Assembly (NCBI RefSeq): GCF_900106035.1
Contig: NZ_FNUC01000003.1
Location: 2,597,501 to 2,661,500, forward strand
Reading direction: 5' to 3'
Length of the DNA stretch: 64,000 bases
Source of the DNA: Jiangella alba
Lineage (GTDB): Bacteria; Actinomycetota; Actinomycetes; Jiangellales; Jiangellaceae
The notes below the pieces were generated by a model. It made no database searches, was not told the DNA's origin, and was given only the letters and a program-made list of their open reading frames with translations. Shown here piece by piece: positions 16,958 through 25,566 of this stretch (positions are counted from its first letter, which is position 1; each line of letters begins with the position of its first letter). The position numbers and the translations under genes were made by a program.

Positions 16958-17902
16958 TCAGCCGCGGAGCTCGCGGGCGAGGTCGGCGACGCGGGCGGAC
17001 CAGGAGGGGTCGTCGGCCGCGGGGCCGGTGACGGTGAGGACGAGGCGGGCGCCGTGGCCGGTGCCGTCGCCCAGTTCCCAGCGCACCTGGGCACCGCCCC
17101 GCGCGGTGTAGGCGAGCGCCTTGGGCTCGTCGCGCTCGACGACGCCGGCGGACGGGGCGTCGGCGAGGCGCTCGATGACCGGCCAGGCGACCCCGGCCGG
17201 GGCGGTGAGCTGCCGCTCGAACCGCACCCGCGACTCACCGTCGACGGTCGAGGAGACGCCGGCGCCGAGGCCGAACCGGTCGACGAACGCGTCGTGCTGT
17301 GCGGCGGACGGCGACGCGGCGGTGACGGGCTCGCCGGCCAGGACCTGGCCGAGGCCGACGAAGCACTGGCTCCACCCGGACGCGAAGCTGGCCGCGCCGT
17401 AGCGGTCGTCGAAGACGTGGGTGAACTCCAGCAGGCAGCCGTCGCCGTCGTCGCGCAGGGCGAACCGCAGCAGCTCGTCGCCCCAGGTGAAGGCCAGCAG
17501 CCGGCCCGGCGACACCTCCGTCACCCGGCCGTCGACCGCCGGCCCGCTGCCGTCGCCCCAGTCGAAGCTGACGTCGGCGCCGGCTTCGAGGGCGAACTCG
17601 ACGCGGGCGGGGAACCACTGGCTCAGGTGGCCGGGCTCGGTGAGCGCGCGCCACACCTGCGCCCGCGGATGGCGGAACCGGCGCTCCATGCGCAGCACGC
17701 TGCGGTCGCCGTCGGTGTGCAGGGACTCGGTCACGATGACTCCTCGTAGATGTTCCAGGTCAGCGGCGCGCCGCCAGACGTCCCAGTCGATGGGACGGGC
17801 GTCGAGGGCGGCCGCCAGCAGCTCCAGCCCGGCGTGCCAGCCGGTCGCGATGGCCGCGCCGGAGCAGGCGGCCGTCGCCGTGGGGGACGAGCTCCCGGTC
17901 AC
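16958..17902 (-). CDS. SRPBCC/AHSA1-domain protein
   Basis: 314 residues from a GTG that overlaps the stop of the ArsR gene. An AHSA1-type domain starts near residue 68 (RMERRFRHPRAQVWRALTEPGHLSQWF) and a weaker second half follows (SRVRFERQLTAPAGVAWPVIERLADAP). Such proteins have a hydrophobic pocket and are usually paired with ArsR regulators in actinobacteria. A second GTG at 17734 has a much better ribosome binding site (GAGGAG, 6 nt away) and gives a 258-residue protein that starts right at the AHSA1 domain. The first 56 residues (TGWHAGLELLAAALDARPI) look like the C-terminal tail of another SRPBCC protein, so the true start may be 17734. Confidence 0.7.
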   Translation of the reverse strand: MTGSSSPTATAACSGAAIATGWHAGLELLAAALDARPIDWDVWRRAADLEHLRGVIVTESLHTDGDRSVLRMERRFRHPRAQVWRALTEPGHLSQWFPARVEFALEAGADVSFDWGDGSGPAVDGRVTEVSPGRLLAFTWGDELLRFALRDDGDGCLLEFTHVFDDRYGAASFASGWSQCFVGLGQVLAGEPVTAASPSAAQHDAFVDRFGLGAGVSSTVDGESRVRFERQLTAPAGVAWPVIERLADAPSAGVVERDEPKALAYTARGGAQVRWELGDGTGHGARLVLTVTGPAADDPSWSARVADLARELRG

Positions 17903-18213
17903 TCGTCGTCCATGGTGTCGAGGTGGCGCTCGAGGGCGTCGAAGCGATCGGCCCACATCCAGCGGTACGGCGTGAGCCACGCGTCGATCTCGGCGAGCGG
18001 CTCGGGCCGCAACTCGTACCACCGCCGCTGCGCCTCGGGGCGGACGGTGACCAGCCCGGCCTCGCGCAGCACCCGCAAGTGCTTCGACGTGCCGGGCTGG
18101 GACAGGCCGACGGCGGCGGTCAGCTCGCCGGCCAGCCGGGGGCGCTCGCGGAGGAGGTCCAGGATGCGCCGCCGGGCGGGGTCGGCGAGGACGCCGAACG
18201 GTTCAGTCGCCAT
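17899..18213 (-). CDS. ArsR family transcriptional regulator
   Basis: 104 residues: winged helix with FGVLADPARRRILDLLRERPRLAGELTAAVGLSQPGTSKHLRVLREAGLV, then RRWYELRPEPLAEIDAWL. No metal-binding Cys is visible, as in the ArsR-SRPBCC group rather than metal sensors. It is the first gene of a two-gene unit with the AHSA1 protein and probably represses that unit. Confidence 0.88.
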   Translation of the reverse strand: MATEPFGVLADPARRRILDLLRERPRLAGELTAAVGLSQPGTSKHLRVLREAGLVTVRPEAQRRWYELRPEPLAEIDAWLTPYRWMWADRFDALERHLDTMDDE

Positions 18214-18236
18214 GCCATCGACGTTAGCCGTTCAGC

Positions 18237-18258
18237 TATATAACCGCAAGAGTATATA
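18237..18258. promoter_or_regulatory. TATATA inverted pair upstream of the ArsR gene
   Basis: Two self-complementary TATATA hexamers lie 16 bp apart, 24 bases upstream of the ArsR start, in otherwise GC-rich DNA. They form a good candidate operator/-10 region for autoregulation. Confidence 0.45.
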
Positions 18259-18262
18259 AACG

Positions 18263-18736
18263 TCAGCGCAACTGCCCCCGGATCGCGCCGGGCTGGAACG
18301 ACGCGTTGTGCACGTTGACGTAGAAGGCGCCGGGGTCGGCCAGCAGCGCGGCCAGTTCACTCTCGGTGAGCGTCGAGGTCGTGTTCTGGCCGTCGGGGAC
18401 CGCGGTGATGCAGCCATGGCTGACGGGGTCGGGTGTCGCGAGGCCGATGACGATCGGGCCGGGGTCGGTCGGCGGGGCGATGTGGATGTGCGCCGCCGTC
18501 GCCGGCTCGATGCGGACCGCGACAAGCGTGTAGCAGAGCGTGTCGCCCCGGACGACGGCGGCGAACGCGCCGCGACCGTCGGCGTCGCCGGGTCCGGGCC
18601 GCTCCGCGGCGCCGGTCAGCACGGGGTGCAGGGTGGTGACGTCGCCGCCGCCGGACGATGCGGGTACGGCGCCCGCGACGAGTGCGGCTCCGGCTGCGGT
18701 GACCAGGGCCGCGGAACGGAGGAGCCAGGTGCGCAT
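18263..18736 (-). CDS. Secreted CHRD-domain protein
   Basis: 157 residues with an N-terminal signal peptide (MRTWLLRSAALVTAAGAALVAGAVPASS) and one CHRD domain: HPVLTGAAERPGPGDADGRGAF, TAAHIHIAPP and YVNVHNASFQPGAIRGQL. Start at 18736 is supported by AAGGAG 8 nt upstream. CHRD proteins are extracytoplasmic; their molecular role in bacteria is unknown. A possible ECF-type promoter lies at 18796-18822. Confidence 0.85.
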   Translation of the reverse strand: MRTWLLRSAALVTAAGAALVAGAVPASSGGGDVTTLHPVLTGAAERPGPGDADGRGAFAAVVRGDTLCYTLVAVRIEPATAAHIHIAPPTDPGPIVIGLATPDPVSHGCITAVPDGQNTTSTLTESELAALLADPGAFYVNVHNASFQPGAIRGQLR

Positions 18737-18795
18737 GATGCTCTCCTTCGAGACCGGGTGTGACGGAGGTCGCCTGAATGGACCCCCCGTGGTTG

Positions 18796-18822
18796 TACGA
18801 CGCCGGCTGCCGGAGGGATTCC
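18796..18822 (-). promoter_or_regulatory. Possible ECF-sigma promoter of the CHRD gene
   Basis: On the minus strand GGAATC, a 17-bp spacer and CGTA give an ECF-like -35/-10 pair about 50 bases before the start. The motif is short and could be chance. Confidence 0.3.
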
Positions 18823-19080
18823 GCCCGGCGCGAACATCTCGGCGGGCATCATCCGTTCGGTCAGTCCGCGCCACACCGAACGGACGAAATTTGCGTTCCA
18901 AAGCCGTCACAGCGGGTTCGACCTGGGGAAACGCGGCGTGGCGGGGCTCGTTCGCGTTGCGGCCAAGGGATAGTCGGTAGATCATCGACGAAGCAGGGTT
19001 TTCCTCCACCGGCCGGCATCGGCCGGGGAGTCTTGGGGCGAATTCAGAGACCGACCGATCGCTGTCAGGGACGGGCAGCG
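18823..19080. other. Gap without a recognisable gene
   Basis: The 360-bp space between the CHRD gene and the small gene at 19099 has no protein-like frame. Apart from the possible ECF promoter at 18796 it probably holds the divergent promoters. I could not fix the promoter of the small gene. Confidence 0.4.
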
Positions 19081-19098
19081 AGGAGCAGGAGGATCACG

Positions 19099-19257
19099 AT
19101 GTTGCGCCGGGACACGGAGTACGTGTTGACCTGGAACGCACAGAACCACAGCTGGCTGGTGCGGCCGATCGAACGTGACGGGAACCAGATCATGCAGATC
19201 GGCGGCGGCACCCAGATGGGCGATCCCGCCTGGGCCATGTCCGGCTGGGACGACTAG
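19099..19257 (+). CDS. Small hypothetical protein, 52 residues
   Basis: Begins at an ATG preceded by a strong AGGAGG-like site (19085-19093). The protein (LRRDTEYVLTWNAQNHSW through MGDPAWAMSGWDD) is soluble, Trp-rich and has no family I recognise. The ribosome binding site and the terminator that follows make it a likely real gene. Monocistronic. Confidence 0.6.
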   Translation: MLRRDTEYVLTWNAQNHSWLVRPIERDGNQIMQIGGGTQMGDPAWAMSGWDD

Positions 19258-19330
19258 AACCGCGACGCCCGCGGCCCTCCGTCGTCCGGCGCGCTCTTTC
19301 GCCCGCCAACGAGCCCGGCAGTACGCGACG

Positions 19331-19375
19331 CGGTGCCGGCTGCCCTCCGCCATGAGCGTGGGGCAGCCGGCACCG
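19331..19375. terminator. Bidirectional terminator hairpin
   Basis: A perfect 15-bp stem (CGGTGCCGGCTGCCC / GGGCAGCCGGCACCG) with a 15-nt loop lies between the convergent small gene and the sigma-factor partner gene. Confidence 0.75.
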
Positions 19376-19400
19376 TGGCATGTGCGGCCCGGGGGACGGG

Positions 19401-20372
19401 CTACTCGTCGTCGGGCAGCTCGGACTCGCCCGAGCCCTCCGGCAGCTCCGTCGTACCCGACCCCTCCGGCAGCGTGACCCCGCCGACGCCGGTGTCGTCG
19501 TCCAGCTCGTCGGGGGAGACCCGCAGGTCGGGGTCGGTGACGAAGGCGAAGCCCTGGTCCAGCGACACGTCCATCTCGGCCAGCGGCGTCAGGCTGTTGT
19601 TGCCGAAGAGATCGCGCACCGCGATGCCGACGAGGGAACCGTCGGCCCGCTCGTAGACGATGCTGTACAGCAGATGCATATTCGGGTTCGCGGCGCCGAC
19701 CAGCGCGGTCTCGTCGGTGCCGGGGATCGGCTGCTCGGTGCACCGGTCGGTGTCGATCTCGCAGCCGATGTTGACGGCGAAGTCCTGGCGCGCGTAGTCG
19801 TACTCCTCGGCGTAGCCCGGCCCGGTGACCGCCACCTGCACCAGACCCATGCCGTCGTCGCCATCGACCAGCCACTCGAGCTTGGTGCCGACGTTCGTCC
19901 CGCCGCCGTTGATACCGCTGGTCTCGGCCGGCAGGTGCTCGTGCGCCGGGTCGAGGTGCTCGACGGCGGTGTCGAGCAGCAGCTGCCGGGTGGCCGGGAA
20001 CCCGAGGCCGTCGGCGGAGGGGGTGTCCGCCGGGGTGTCAGCAGCGGTCGGGGTGCTGGTGGGCGCCTCCGTCGGCGTCGCGGTGGTGCCGCCCGACGGG
20101 TCGGCGGGCGCGTCGGACGGCGCGTCGCCGGCGCCACGGCCGGCCACCGGAACCTCCTCGGCTCCGGACGGCCCGCCGCCGGGCAGCGCGAACGCCACCC
20201 CGGCCGCGACCGCGACCACGCCGACGACCCCGCCGGTCAGGGTGACAGCGCGGCGCCGGCGCAGGTGCCGCCGTCCCCGCGCGAGGTCGTCCGTCGCGGT
20301 GGAGGCCATCGGCGGCTCGCCGGCGAACCCCATGCGCCGGAACCGCTCGTGCAGCTGGTCGTCCTCGTTCAT
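19401..20372 (-). CDS. Membrane protein encoded with SigE-family sigma factor (probable sigma-activity partner)
   Basis: 323 residues. A cytoplasmic, charged N-terminus of about 42 residues (MNEDDQLHERFRRMGFAGE to RRHLRRRR) is followed by one transmembrane helix, a Thr/Pro/Ala-rich linker (about 70-120) and an extracytoplasmic domain with two Cys (IGCEIDTDRC) and an acidic C-terminus. No zinc-binding HxxxCxxC anti-sigma motif is visible. The ATG overlaps the stop of the sigma gene, and this single-TM layout next to a SigE-family sigma is common in actinobacteria, where it may act as an anti-sigma-like or signal-sensing protein; that role is inferred. Confidence 0.75.
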   Translation of the reverse strand: MNEDDQLHERFRRMGFAGEPPMASTATDDLARGRRHLRRRRAVTLTGGVVGVVAVAAGVAFALPGGGPSGAEEVPVAGRGAGDAPSDAPADPSGGTTATPTEAPTSTPTAADTPADTPSADGLGFPATRQLLLDTAVEHLDPAHEHLPAETSGINGGGTNVGTKLEWLVDGDDGMGLVQVAVTGPGYAEEYDYARQDFAVNIGCEIDTDRCTEQPIPGTDETALVGAANPNMHLLYSIVYERADGSLVGIAVRDLFGNNSLTPLAEMDVSLDQGFAFVTDPDLRVSPDELDDDTGVGGVTLPEGSGTTELPEGSGESELPDDE

Positions 20373-20914
20373 CTCGATCGCCTCTCGGTCGTCGTCACGT
20401 CGTCGGTCGACAGGGAGGCGCGCAGGCCGGCCATCGCCCGTGCGGTCTGGCTCTTCACCGTGCCCGTGGTGCAGCCGAGGTCGTCGGCGGTCTCCTCCAC
20501 GCTCAGCCCGCACCAGTAGCGCAGCACCACGGTGGCGCGTTGCCGCTGTGGCAGGGCCTTGAGCGCACCGACGAGCGCGTCGCTGTCCTCCAGCGAGAGC
20601 GGCTCGGGCGCGGCGACGTCGATGCCGTCGAGCCCGATGCGCTCGCGGCGCCAGGGCCGCCGCTTCTCGTCCAGGTGCGCCCGCACGATGATGCGGCGGA
20701 CGTAGGCGTCCTCGGCGCCGTCGGTGTGGATGCGGGGCCAGGCCGCGTACAGCTTGAGCAACGCGGTCTGCACCAGATCCTCGGCGGCGTGCCAGTCTCC
20801 GCACACGAGGTAGGCGACGCGGCGCAGGTACCCACGCCGCGCATCGACGTAGGCCACGAACTCGTCAGCTCGCGCATGCCGTCTGCTCACTCCACCAACT
20901 CCTCGTGCGCTCAT
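20369..20914 (-). CDS. SigE-family ECF RNA polymerase sigma factor
   Basis: 181 residues with region 2 (VAYLVCGDWHAAEDLVQTALLKLYAAWPRI) and region 4 (ALPQRQRATVVLRYWCGLSVEETADDLGCTTGTVKSQTARAM). These match the actinobacterial SigE-family group of ECF factors. An in-frame GTG at 20890, 8 residues in, has a better-placed CGAGGAG site and may be the true start. The downstream membrane gene overlaps by ATGA. A CAACC-N16-CGTC motif upstream could be its own promoter. Confidence 0.88.
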   Translation of the reverse strand: MSARGVGGVSRRHARADEFVAYVDARRGYLRRVAYLVCGDWHAAEDLVQTALLKLYAAWPRIHTDGAEDAYVRRIIVRAHLDEKRRPWRRERIGLDGIDVAAPEPLSLEDSDALVGALKALPQRQRATVVLRYWCGLSVEETADDLGCTTGTVKSQTARAMAGLRASLSTDDVTTTERRSR

Positions 20915-20930
20915 CCTGTCTCACCCACTA

Positions 20931-20955
20931 GACGGAGCGCACGGATGCCGGGTTG
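20931..20955 (-). promoter_or_regulatory. Candidate autoregulated ECF promoter
   Basis: CAACC (20955-20951), 16-bp spacer and CGTC (20934-20931) on the minus strand, ending about 17 bases before the sigma gene. AAC-type -35 and CGTC -10 elements are typical of ECF-dependent promoters. Confidence 0.4.
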
Positions 20956-21082
20956 TCGCGGACCCGAAGAAAGATCCGGGGGCTAGCCCCACCCCGGCCC
21001 GGTACCTGGCACCAGTGAGATGCGGGCCCGGCGCGACCAGCATGGTGGACGACCTGTTGATCACTGCTCGGAGGGCCGCCCG

Positions 21083-23272
21083 GTGTCTCACACCAGCTCC
21101 CGCTACTCCCGTCCACCCGTGACCGTCCGCGTCGCCCGCTGGAGCGCGACCCACCCCGGCCGCGCCATCGGCGGCTGGTTCGCCTTCGTCCTGCTGTGCC
21201 TGGCCGCCATGAGCGTCGCCGGCATCCAGCAGGCCAACCAGCTCGACCTCGGCATCGGCGAGTCCGGCCGGGCCGAGCGCATGCTCGACGAGGGCGGGCT
21301 GGAGGCGCCGATCACCGAGAACGTCCTGATCACGCCGGCCGGGCCGGACGCCGACGCGGCCGCCGCCGAGGTCGCGGAGCAGCTGGCCGCGCTGCCCGAG
21401 GTCGAGTCCGTCGGCGACCCGGTCACCGCACCCGGCGGCGACGCCGTCACCGTCCCCGTCGCGATGACCGCCGACGAGGACCAGGCCGAGGACGACGTGC
21501 AGGCGCTGCGCGACGTCACCGCCGGCGTGCAGGAGCAGTACCCGGACCTGCTGGTCGAGCAGGCCGGCGAGGCGTCGGTGATGAAGGACTTCTTCGGCCT
21601 GCTCGAGGAGGACCTCGGCACCATCGCCATGCTGAGCCTGCCGGTGACGCTGCTCGTGCTGCTGGTCGCGTTCGGCGCGATCCTGGCCGCCGGGGTGCCG
21701 GTGCTGCTGGCGATCTCGTCGGTCGGGTCGGCGATCGGGCTGTACGCGCTGGCGTCGTACGCGGTGCCCGACGGCGGCACCGTCACGCACCTGGTGCTGC
21801 TCATCGGCATGGCGGTCGGCGTCGACTACTCGCTGTTCTACCTGCGCCGCGAGCGGGAGGAGCGGGCCCGCGGACGGGACACGCTGCAGGCCGTGGAGAT
21901 CGCGGCCGCCACGTCCGGCCACTCCGTCGTGGTGTCCGGGCTGGCCGTCGCGGTCTCGATGGCCGGGCTCTACCTCGCCGCCGACGTCAACTTCGCCTCC
22001 ATGGCCACCGGCGCCATCCTCGTCGTCGCGATCGCCGTCATCGGCTCGCTGACGGTGCTGCCGGCGCTGCTCGCCAAGCTCGGCCACCGCATCGACCGCC
22101 CGCGCGTCCCGGTGCTGTGGCGGCTGACGAACCAGCAGCGGCCGCCGCGGCTGTGGCCGGCGATCCTCCGTCCGGCGCTGCGCCGTCCCGCCGTCACGCT
22201 GGTCGTCGCCGTCCTGGCGCTGCTCGCGCTGGCCGCGCCCGCCCTCGACCTCAAGCTGGCCAACCCGGACGAGGCCGCGTTCCCGCGCAGCCTGCCGGTC
22301 ATGCAGAGCTACGACCGGCTGGTCGAGGCGTTCCCGAGCACCGGCGCCGCGCACGTCGTCGTGGTCGAGGCCCCGTCCGACGAGGCCGGCGACGTCCGCG
22401 CCGCGCTGGAGGACCTGGCCGGGCGCACCGCCACCGACGACAACTTCGCGCACGACCAGGAGCCGGTCGTCGCGCAGTCCGAGGACGGGCGGTTCAGCAC
22501 GCTGCGGGTGGGCGTGCCGTTCGGTCCCGACTCGGACGAGGCCGCGCGCTCGCTGGACGTGCTGCGCGACGACCTCATCCCGGCGACGGTCGGAGCGGTA
22601 TCCGGTGCCGAGACGGCGGTGACGGGCGAGGTCGCCGACGGCGTCGACTACAACGACAACCTCGCCGCGAAGCTGCCGTGGATCATCGGGTTCGTGCTGG
22701 TCCTGGCGTTCGTCATGATGACGGTGACGTTCCGCTCCGTCGTCGTCGGCCTCACCACGGTGTTCGTGAACCTGCTGTCGACGGTGGCAGCGTTCGGCGT
22801 GCTGGCGCTGGTGTTCCAGCACTCGTGGGCCGAGGGCCTGCTGAACTTCACCTCGACCGGCACCGTCGTGGTGTGGATCCCGCTGTTCCTGTTCGTGATC
22901 CTGTTCGGGCTGTCGATGGACTACCACGTGTTCGTCGTCAGCCGCATCCGCGAGGCGGCCGACCGCGGGCTGCCGATCCGCGCCGCCGTCCGCGAGGGCA
23001 TCACCACCTCCGCCGGCACCGTCACCAGCGCCGCGCTGGTCATGGTGGCCGTGTTCGGGCTGTTCGCCGCGATGCGGGTGCTGGAGATGAAGCAGATGGG
23101 CGTCGGCCTGGCGGTCGCGGTGCTGATCGACGCGGTCGTGATCCGCGCGGTCGTGCTGCCGTCGGTGATGGCGCTGCTCGGGAACGCGAACTGGTGGGCG
23201 CCGCGGTGGCTGCGCCGGTCCCGTCCGGCCGTCGGCGCCGAGACCGAGCGCGAGCTCACCCCCGTCGGCTGA
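21083..23272 (+). CDS. MMPL/RND family transporter
   Basis: 729 residues from GTG 21083 with GGAGG 8 nt before it. Two homologous halves each start with a TM helix, then an extracytoplasmic loop (21230-21590 and 22240-22670), then five TM helices. The MMPL signatures are VGVDYSLFYLRRERE in the first half and LSMDYHVFVVSRIREA in the second. Family members move lipids, siderophores or drugs using the proton gradient; substrate unknown. It diverges from the sigma factor gene, with 168 bp between them. Confidence 0.9.
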   Translation: MSHTSSRYSRPPVTVRVARWSATHPGRAIGGWFAFVLLCLAAMSVAGIQQANQLDLGIGESGRAERMLDEGGLEAPITENVLITPAGPDADAAAAEVAEQLAALPEVESVGDPVTAPGGDAVTVPVAMTADEDQAEDDVQALRDVTAGVQEQYPDLLVEQAGEASVMKDFFGLLEEDLGTIAMLSLPVTLLVLLVAFGAILAAGVPVLLAISSVGSAIGLYALASYAVPDGGTVTHLVLLIGMAVGVDYSLFYLRREREERARGRDTLQAVEIAAATSGHSVVVSGLAVAVSMAGLYLAADVNFASMATGAILVVAIAVIGSLTVLPALLAKLGHRIDRPRVPVLWRLTNQQRPPRLWPAILRPALRRPAVTLVVAVLALLALAAPALDLKLANPDEAAFPRSLPVMQSYDRLVEAFPSTGAAHVVVVEAPSDEAGDVRAALEDLAGRTATDDNFAHDQEPVVAQSEDGRFSTLRVGVPFGPDSDEAARSLDVLRDDLIPATVGAVSGAETAVTGEVADGVDYNDNLAAKLPWIIGFVLVLAFVMMTVTFRSVVVGLTTVFVNLLSTVAAFGVLALVFQHSWAEGLLNFTSTGTVVVWIPLFLFVILFGLSMDYHVFVVSRIREAADRGLPIRAAVREGITTSAGTVTSAALVMVAVFGLFAAMRVLEMKQMGVGLAVAVLIDAVVIRAVVLPSVMALLGNANWWAPRWLRRSRPAVGAETERELTPVG

Positions 23273-23334
23273 TGTTGTGGCTGACGGCGGTCCCGGGTAG
23301 CCGCGGCGGCGGGGTTCGCGTGAGGATGGCCGGC

Positions 23335-24888
23335 ATGGCTGACGATGTCTCGACGCTGCGGGCCCGGTACGACGCCGTCGTGGTGGGCGGTGGGCACAAC
23401 GGGCTCACCGCCGCCGCCTACCTCGCCCGCGCCGGCCGCAGCGTGCTGGTGCTCGAACGCCTCGACCACGTCGGGGGAGCGGCCGTCTCGCAGCGGCCGT
23501 TCCCCGGCGTCGACGCCCGGCTGTCGCGGTACTCGTACCTGGTGTCGCTGCTGCCGCGGCAGATCGTCGACGAGCTGGCGCTGCCGATCACCCTGCGGCG
23601 GCGCCGGTACTCGTCCTACACACCGGTCGGCGACGGCGGGCTGCTGGTCGACACCGGCTCGCGCGACGCGACCAGGGCGTCGTTCGCCGCCCTGGGCGCG
23701 GCCGCCGATCACGACGCGTGGGAGCGGTTCTACGCGATGACCGGCGAGGTGGCCCGCCGGGTCGCGCCGACGCTGACGGCGCCGCTGCTCTCGCGCGACG
23801 AGTTCCGCTCGCTGGTGGGGCCCGAGGCGTGGACGGCGCTGTTCGAGCGGCCGGTCGGCGGGCTCGTCCGCGAGACGTTCGCCGACGACGTCGTCCGCGG
23901 CGTGGTGTCGACCGACGCGCTGATCGGCACCTTCGCCGCCGTTGACGAGCCGTCGCTGCGGCAGAACCGGTGCTTCCTGTACCACGTCATCGGCAACGGG
24001 ACCGGCGACTGGGACGTCCCGGTCGGCGGCATGGGCGCGGTCAGCGGGGCGCTGCGCGACGCGGCGGTGGCGGCGGGCGCGGTCATCGTCACCGGGGCGA
24101 CGGTGACCGCGGTCGACGCGGCGACCGGCGAGGTGGTGTTCGAGACGGCCGACGGGGTGGCGCGCTCGGTCGGTGCGGGGCACGTGCTGGCCGGCTGCGC
24201 GCCGTCGACCCTGGCCGGGCTGTTGGGCTCGCCGTCGTCGGAGGAGGCGCCGGAGGGCGCGCAACTGAAGCTCAACCTGCTGCTCACGCGGCTGCCGCGG
24301 CTGCGCTCCGACGTCGACCCGGCGGCCGCGTTCAGCGGGACGTTCCACGTCAACGAGTCGCTGACCCAGCTGGAGACGGCGTACGCGCAGGCCGCGGCCG
24401 GGTCGGTGCCGGAGCTGCCGCCGTGCGAGACCTACTGCCACTCGCTGACCGACCCGTCCATCCTCGGGCCGTCGCTGCGCGAGGCGGGCGCGCACACGAT
24501 CACGCTGTTCGGGCTGCACCTGCCGGCGCGGCTGTTCCGGTCCGATCCCGCGGGCGCCCGCGAGGCGGCCGTCAAGGCGACGCTGACCTCGCTGAACTCC
24601 GTCCTGGCCGAGCCGATCGAGGACTGCCTCGCCCTCGACGCCGACGGCCGGCCCTGCCTCGACGCGCGCACCCCTCTCGACCTCGAGGCGTCGGTCGGGC
24701 TGCCCGGCGGGCACATCTTCCACCGCGACCTGACCTGGCCGTTCGCCGAGTCCCCGGCCGACGCCGGCCGCTGGGGCGTCGAGACGGAGCACCCGCGGGT
24801 GCTGCTGTGCGGGGCCGGTGCCCGGCGCGGCGGAGGCGTGAGCGGCATCCCCGGCCGCGCCGCCGCGATGGCGGTGCTGGGCCGGTGA
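23335..24888 (+). CDS. Phytoene-desaturase-like NAD(P)/FAD-dependent oxidoreductase
   Basis: 517 residues. An N-terminal FAD-binding Rossmann motif (DAVVVGGGHNGLTAAAYLARAGRSVLVLE) with R/E after it, and a C-terminal GGHIFHRDLTWPF ... VLLCGAGARRGGGVSGIPGRAAA motif match the amine-oxidase/phytoene dehydrogenase-related family (PYROXD2-like). Start at the ATG 23335 is supported by GAGGA 8 nt upstream; ATG 23326 is possible. No carotenoid genes are nearby, so the substrate is open. Confidence 0.88.
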   Translation: MADDVSTLRARYDAVVVGGGHNGLTAAAYLARAGRSVLVLERLDHVGGAAVSQRPFPGVDARLSRYSYLVSLLPRQIVDELALPITLRRRRYSSYTPVGDGGLLVDTGSRDATRASFAALGAAADHDAWERFYAMTGEVARRVAPTLTAPLLSRDEFRSLVGPEAWTALFERPVGGLVRETFADDVVRGVVSTDALIGTFAAVDEPSLRQNRCFLYHVIGNGTGDWDVPVGGMGAVSGALRDAAVAAGAVIVTGATVTAVDAATGEVVFETADGVARSVGAGHVLAGCAPSTLAGLLGSPSSEEAPEGAQLKLNLLLTRLPRLRSDVDPAAAFSGTFHVNESLTQLETAYAQAAAGSVPELPPCETYCHSLTDPSILGPSLREAGAHTITLFGLHLPARLFRSDPAGAREAAVKATLTSLNSVLAEPIEDCLALDADGRPCLDARTPLDLEASVGLPGGHIFHRDLTWPFAESPADAGRWGVETEHPRVLLCGAGARRGGGVSGIPGRAAAMAVLGR

Positions 24889-25061
24889 GCGCGGACGGGC
24901 TGCCCCGGGGCGCGGCACTGGCCGAGCTGGCGCCGTCCGGCATCGAGGCGGAGGAAGCGCTCTTCGCGCAAGCCCTGACGCTGCGGCGCGCCATCGGCGA
25001 CCGGGCAGGGAGGTCGCGCCGATGCGCGACACCGCGACGCCGGGGGTCCACGAGTTCATGA
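24885..25061 (+). pseudogene. Possible 5' fragment of a lost gene
   Basis: A GTG overlapping the oxidoreductase stop opens a frame whose first 45 codons look protein-like (LAELAPSGIEAEEALFAQAL, TLRRAIGDRAG), with normal codon bias. After about 25010 the frame runs antisense into the aminotransferase remnant and loses protein character. It is best read as a truncated gene end at a deletion junction; function unknown. Confidence 0.3.
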
Positions 25062-25566
25062 CGACGGCGCCGGCGAGGCCCGGGAGGTCGCCGGGGCGAA
25101 CCTCGGCGTCGCGCTGGGGCACGCCGCGGGCGGCCAGCTGCCGGCGCAGGATGCCCATCGTGCTGCCGCCGAGCACGTCCGCCACCGGCCACACCACGGC
25201 CGAGCCGTCCCAGAACGCGAGGTTCCAGATGGACGCCTCGCTGAGCCGGCCCGCGCGGTCGACGAACGCGGAATCGTCGAAGCCGTCGCGTTCGGCGACC
25301 CGCAGGGCGTGGGTCTTGGCGACCTCGCCGACGTGCTTCACGGCGGGCAGGTACCGCTCGTACTCGACGACGGCGAGCGCGAGCGGGCCTTCCGGGCCGG
25401 TCGACGGCGGGCCGGTGCGCACCAGCAGATCCAGGACGCCGTCCGCCGAGGAGTACACCGTCGCCGTCAGCGACACGTCCGCCGGGCCCGCCGCGAGCGC
25501 CGTCCGGACGAAGCCGCGGACCCGCCCGTCGCGGACCTGGGCGGCGGTGAAGTGGGCGCGCGTCAG
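25005..25566 (-). pseudogene. Remnant of a class IV aminotransferase / aminodeoxychorismate lyase-like gene
   Basis: The translated frame contains recognisable family blocks: YERYLPAVKHVGEVAKTHAL with the PLP-lysine HVG region, GFDDSAFVDRAGRLSEASIWNLAFWDG, and VLGGSTMGILRRQLAARGVPQRD. It begins LTRAHFTAAQVRDGRVRGF at a CTG that overlaps the stop of the DUF2236 gene (CTGA), so no normal start exists. About 25-30 residues that normally follow RVRG (the HLxRL segment) are missing, and after SRIGATSLPG the conserved C-terminus is absent with no stop for kilobases. The gene appears truncated and internally deleted. Confidence 0.65.

Noticed and set aside
18778-19098. N-terminal extension of the small gene at 19099
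   Set aside because: The extension is Arg-rich and not protein-like, whereas the ATG at 19099 has an excellent ribosome binding site.
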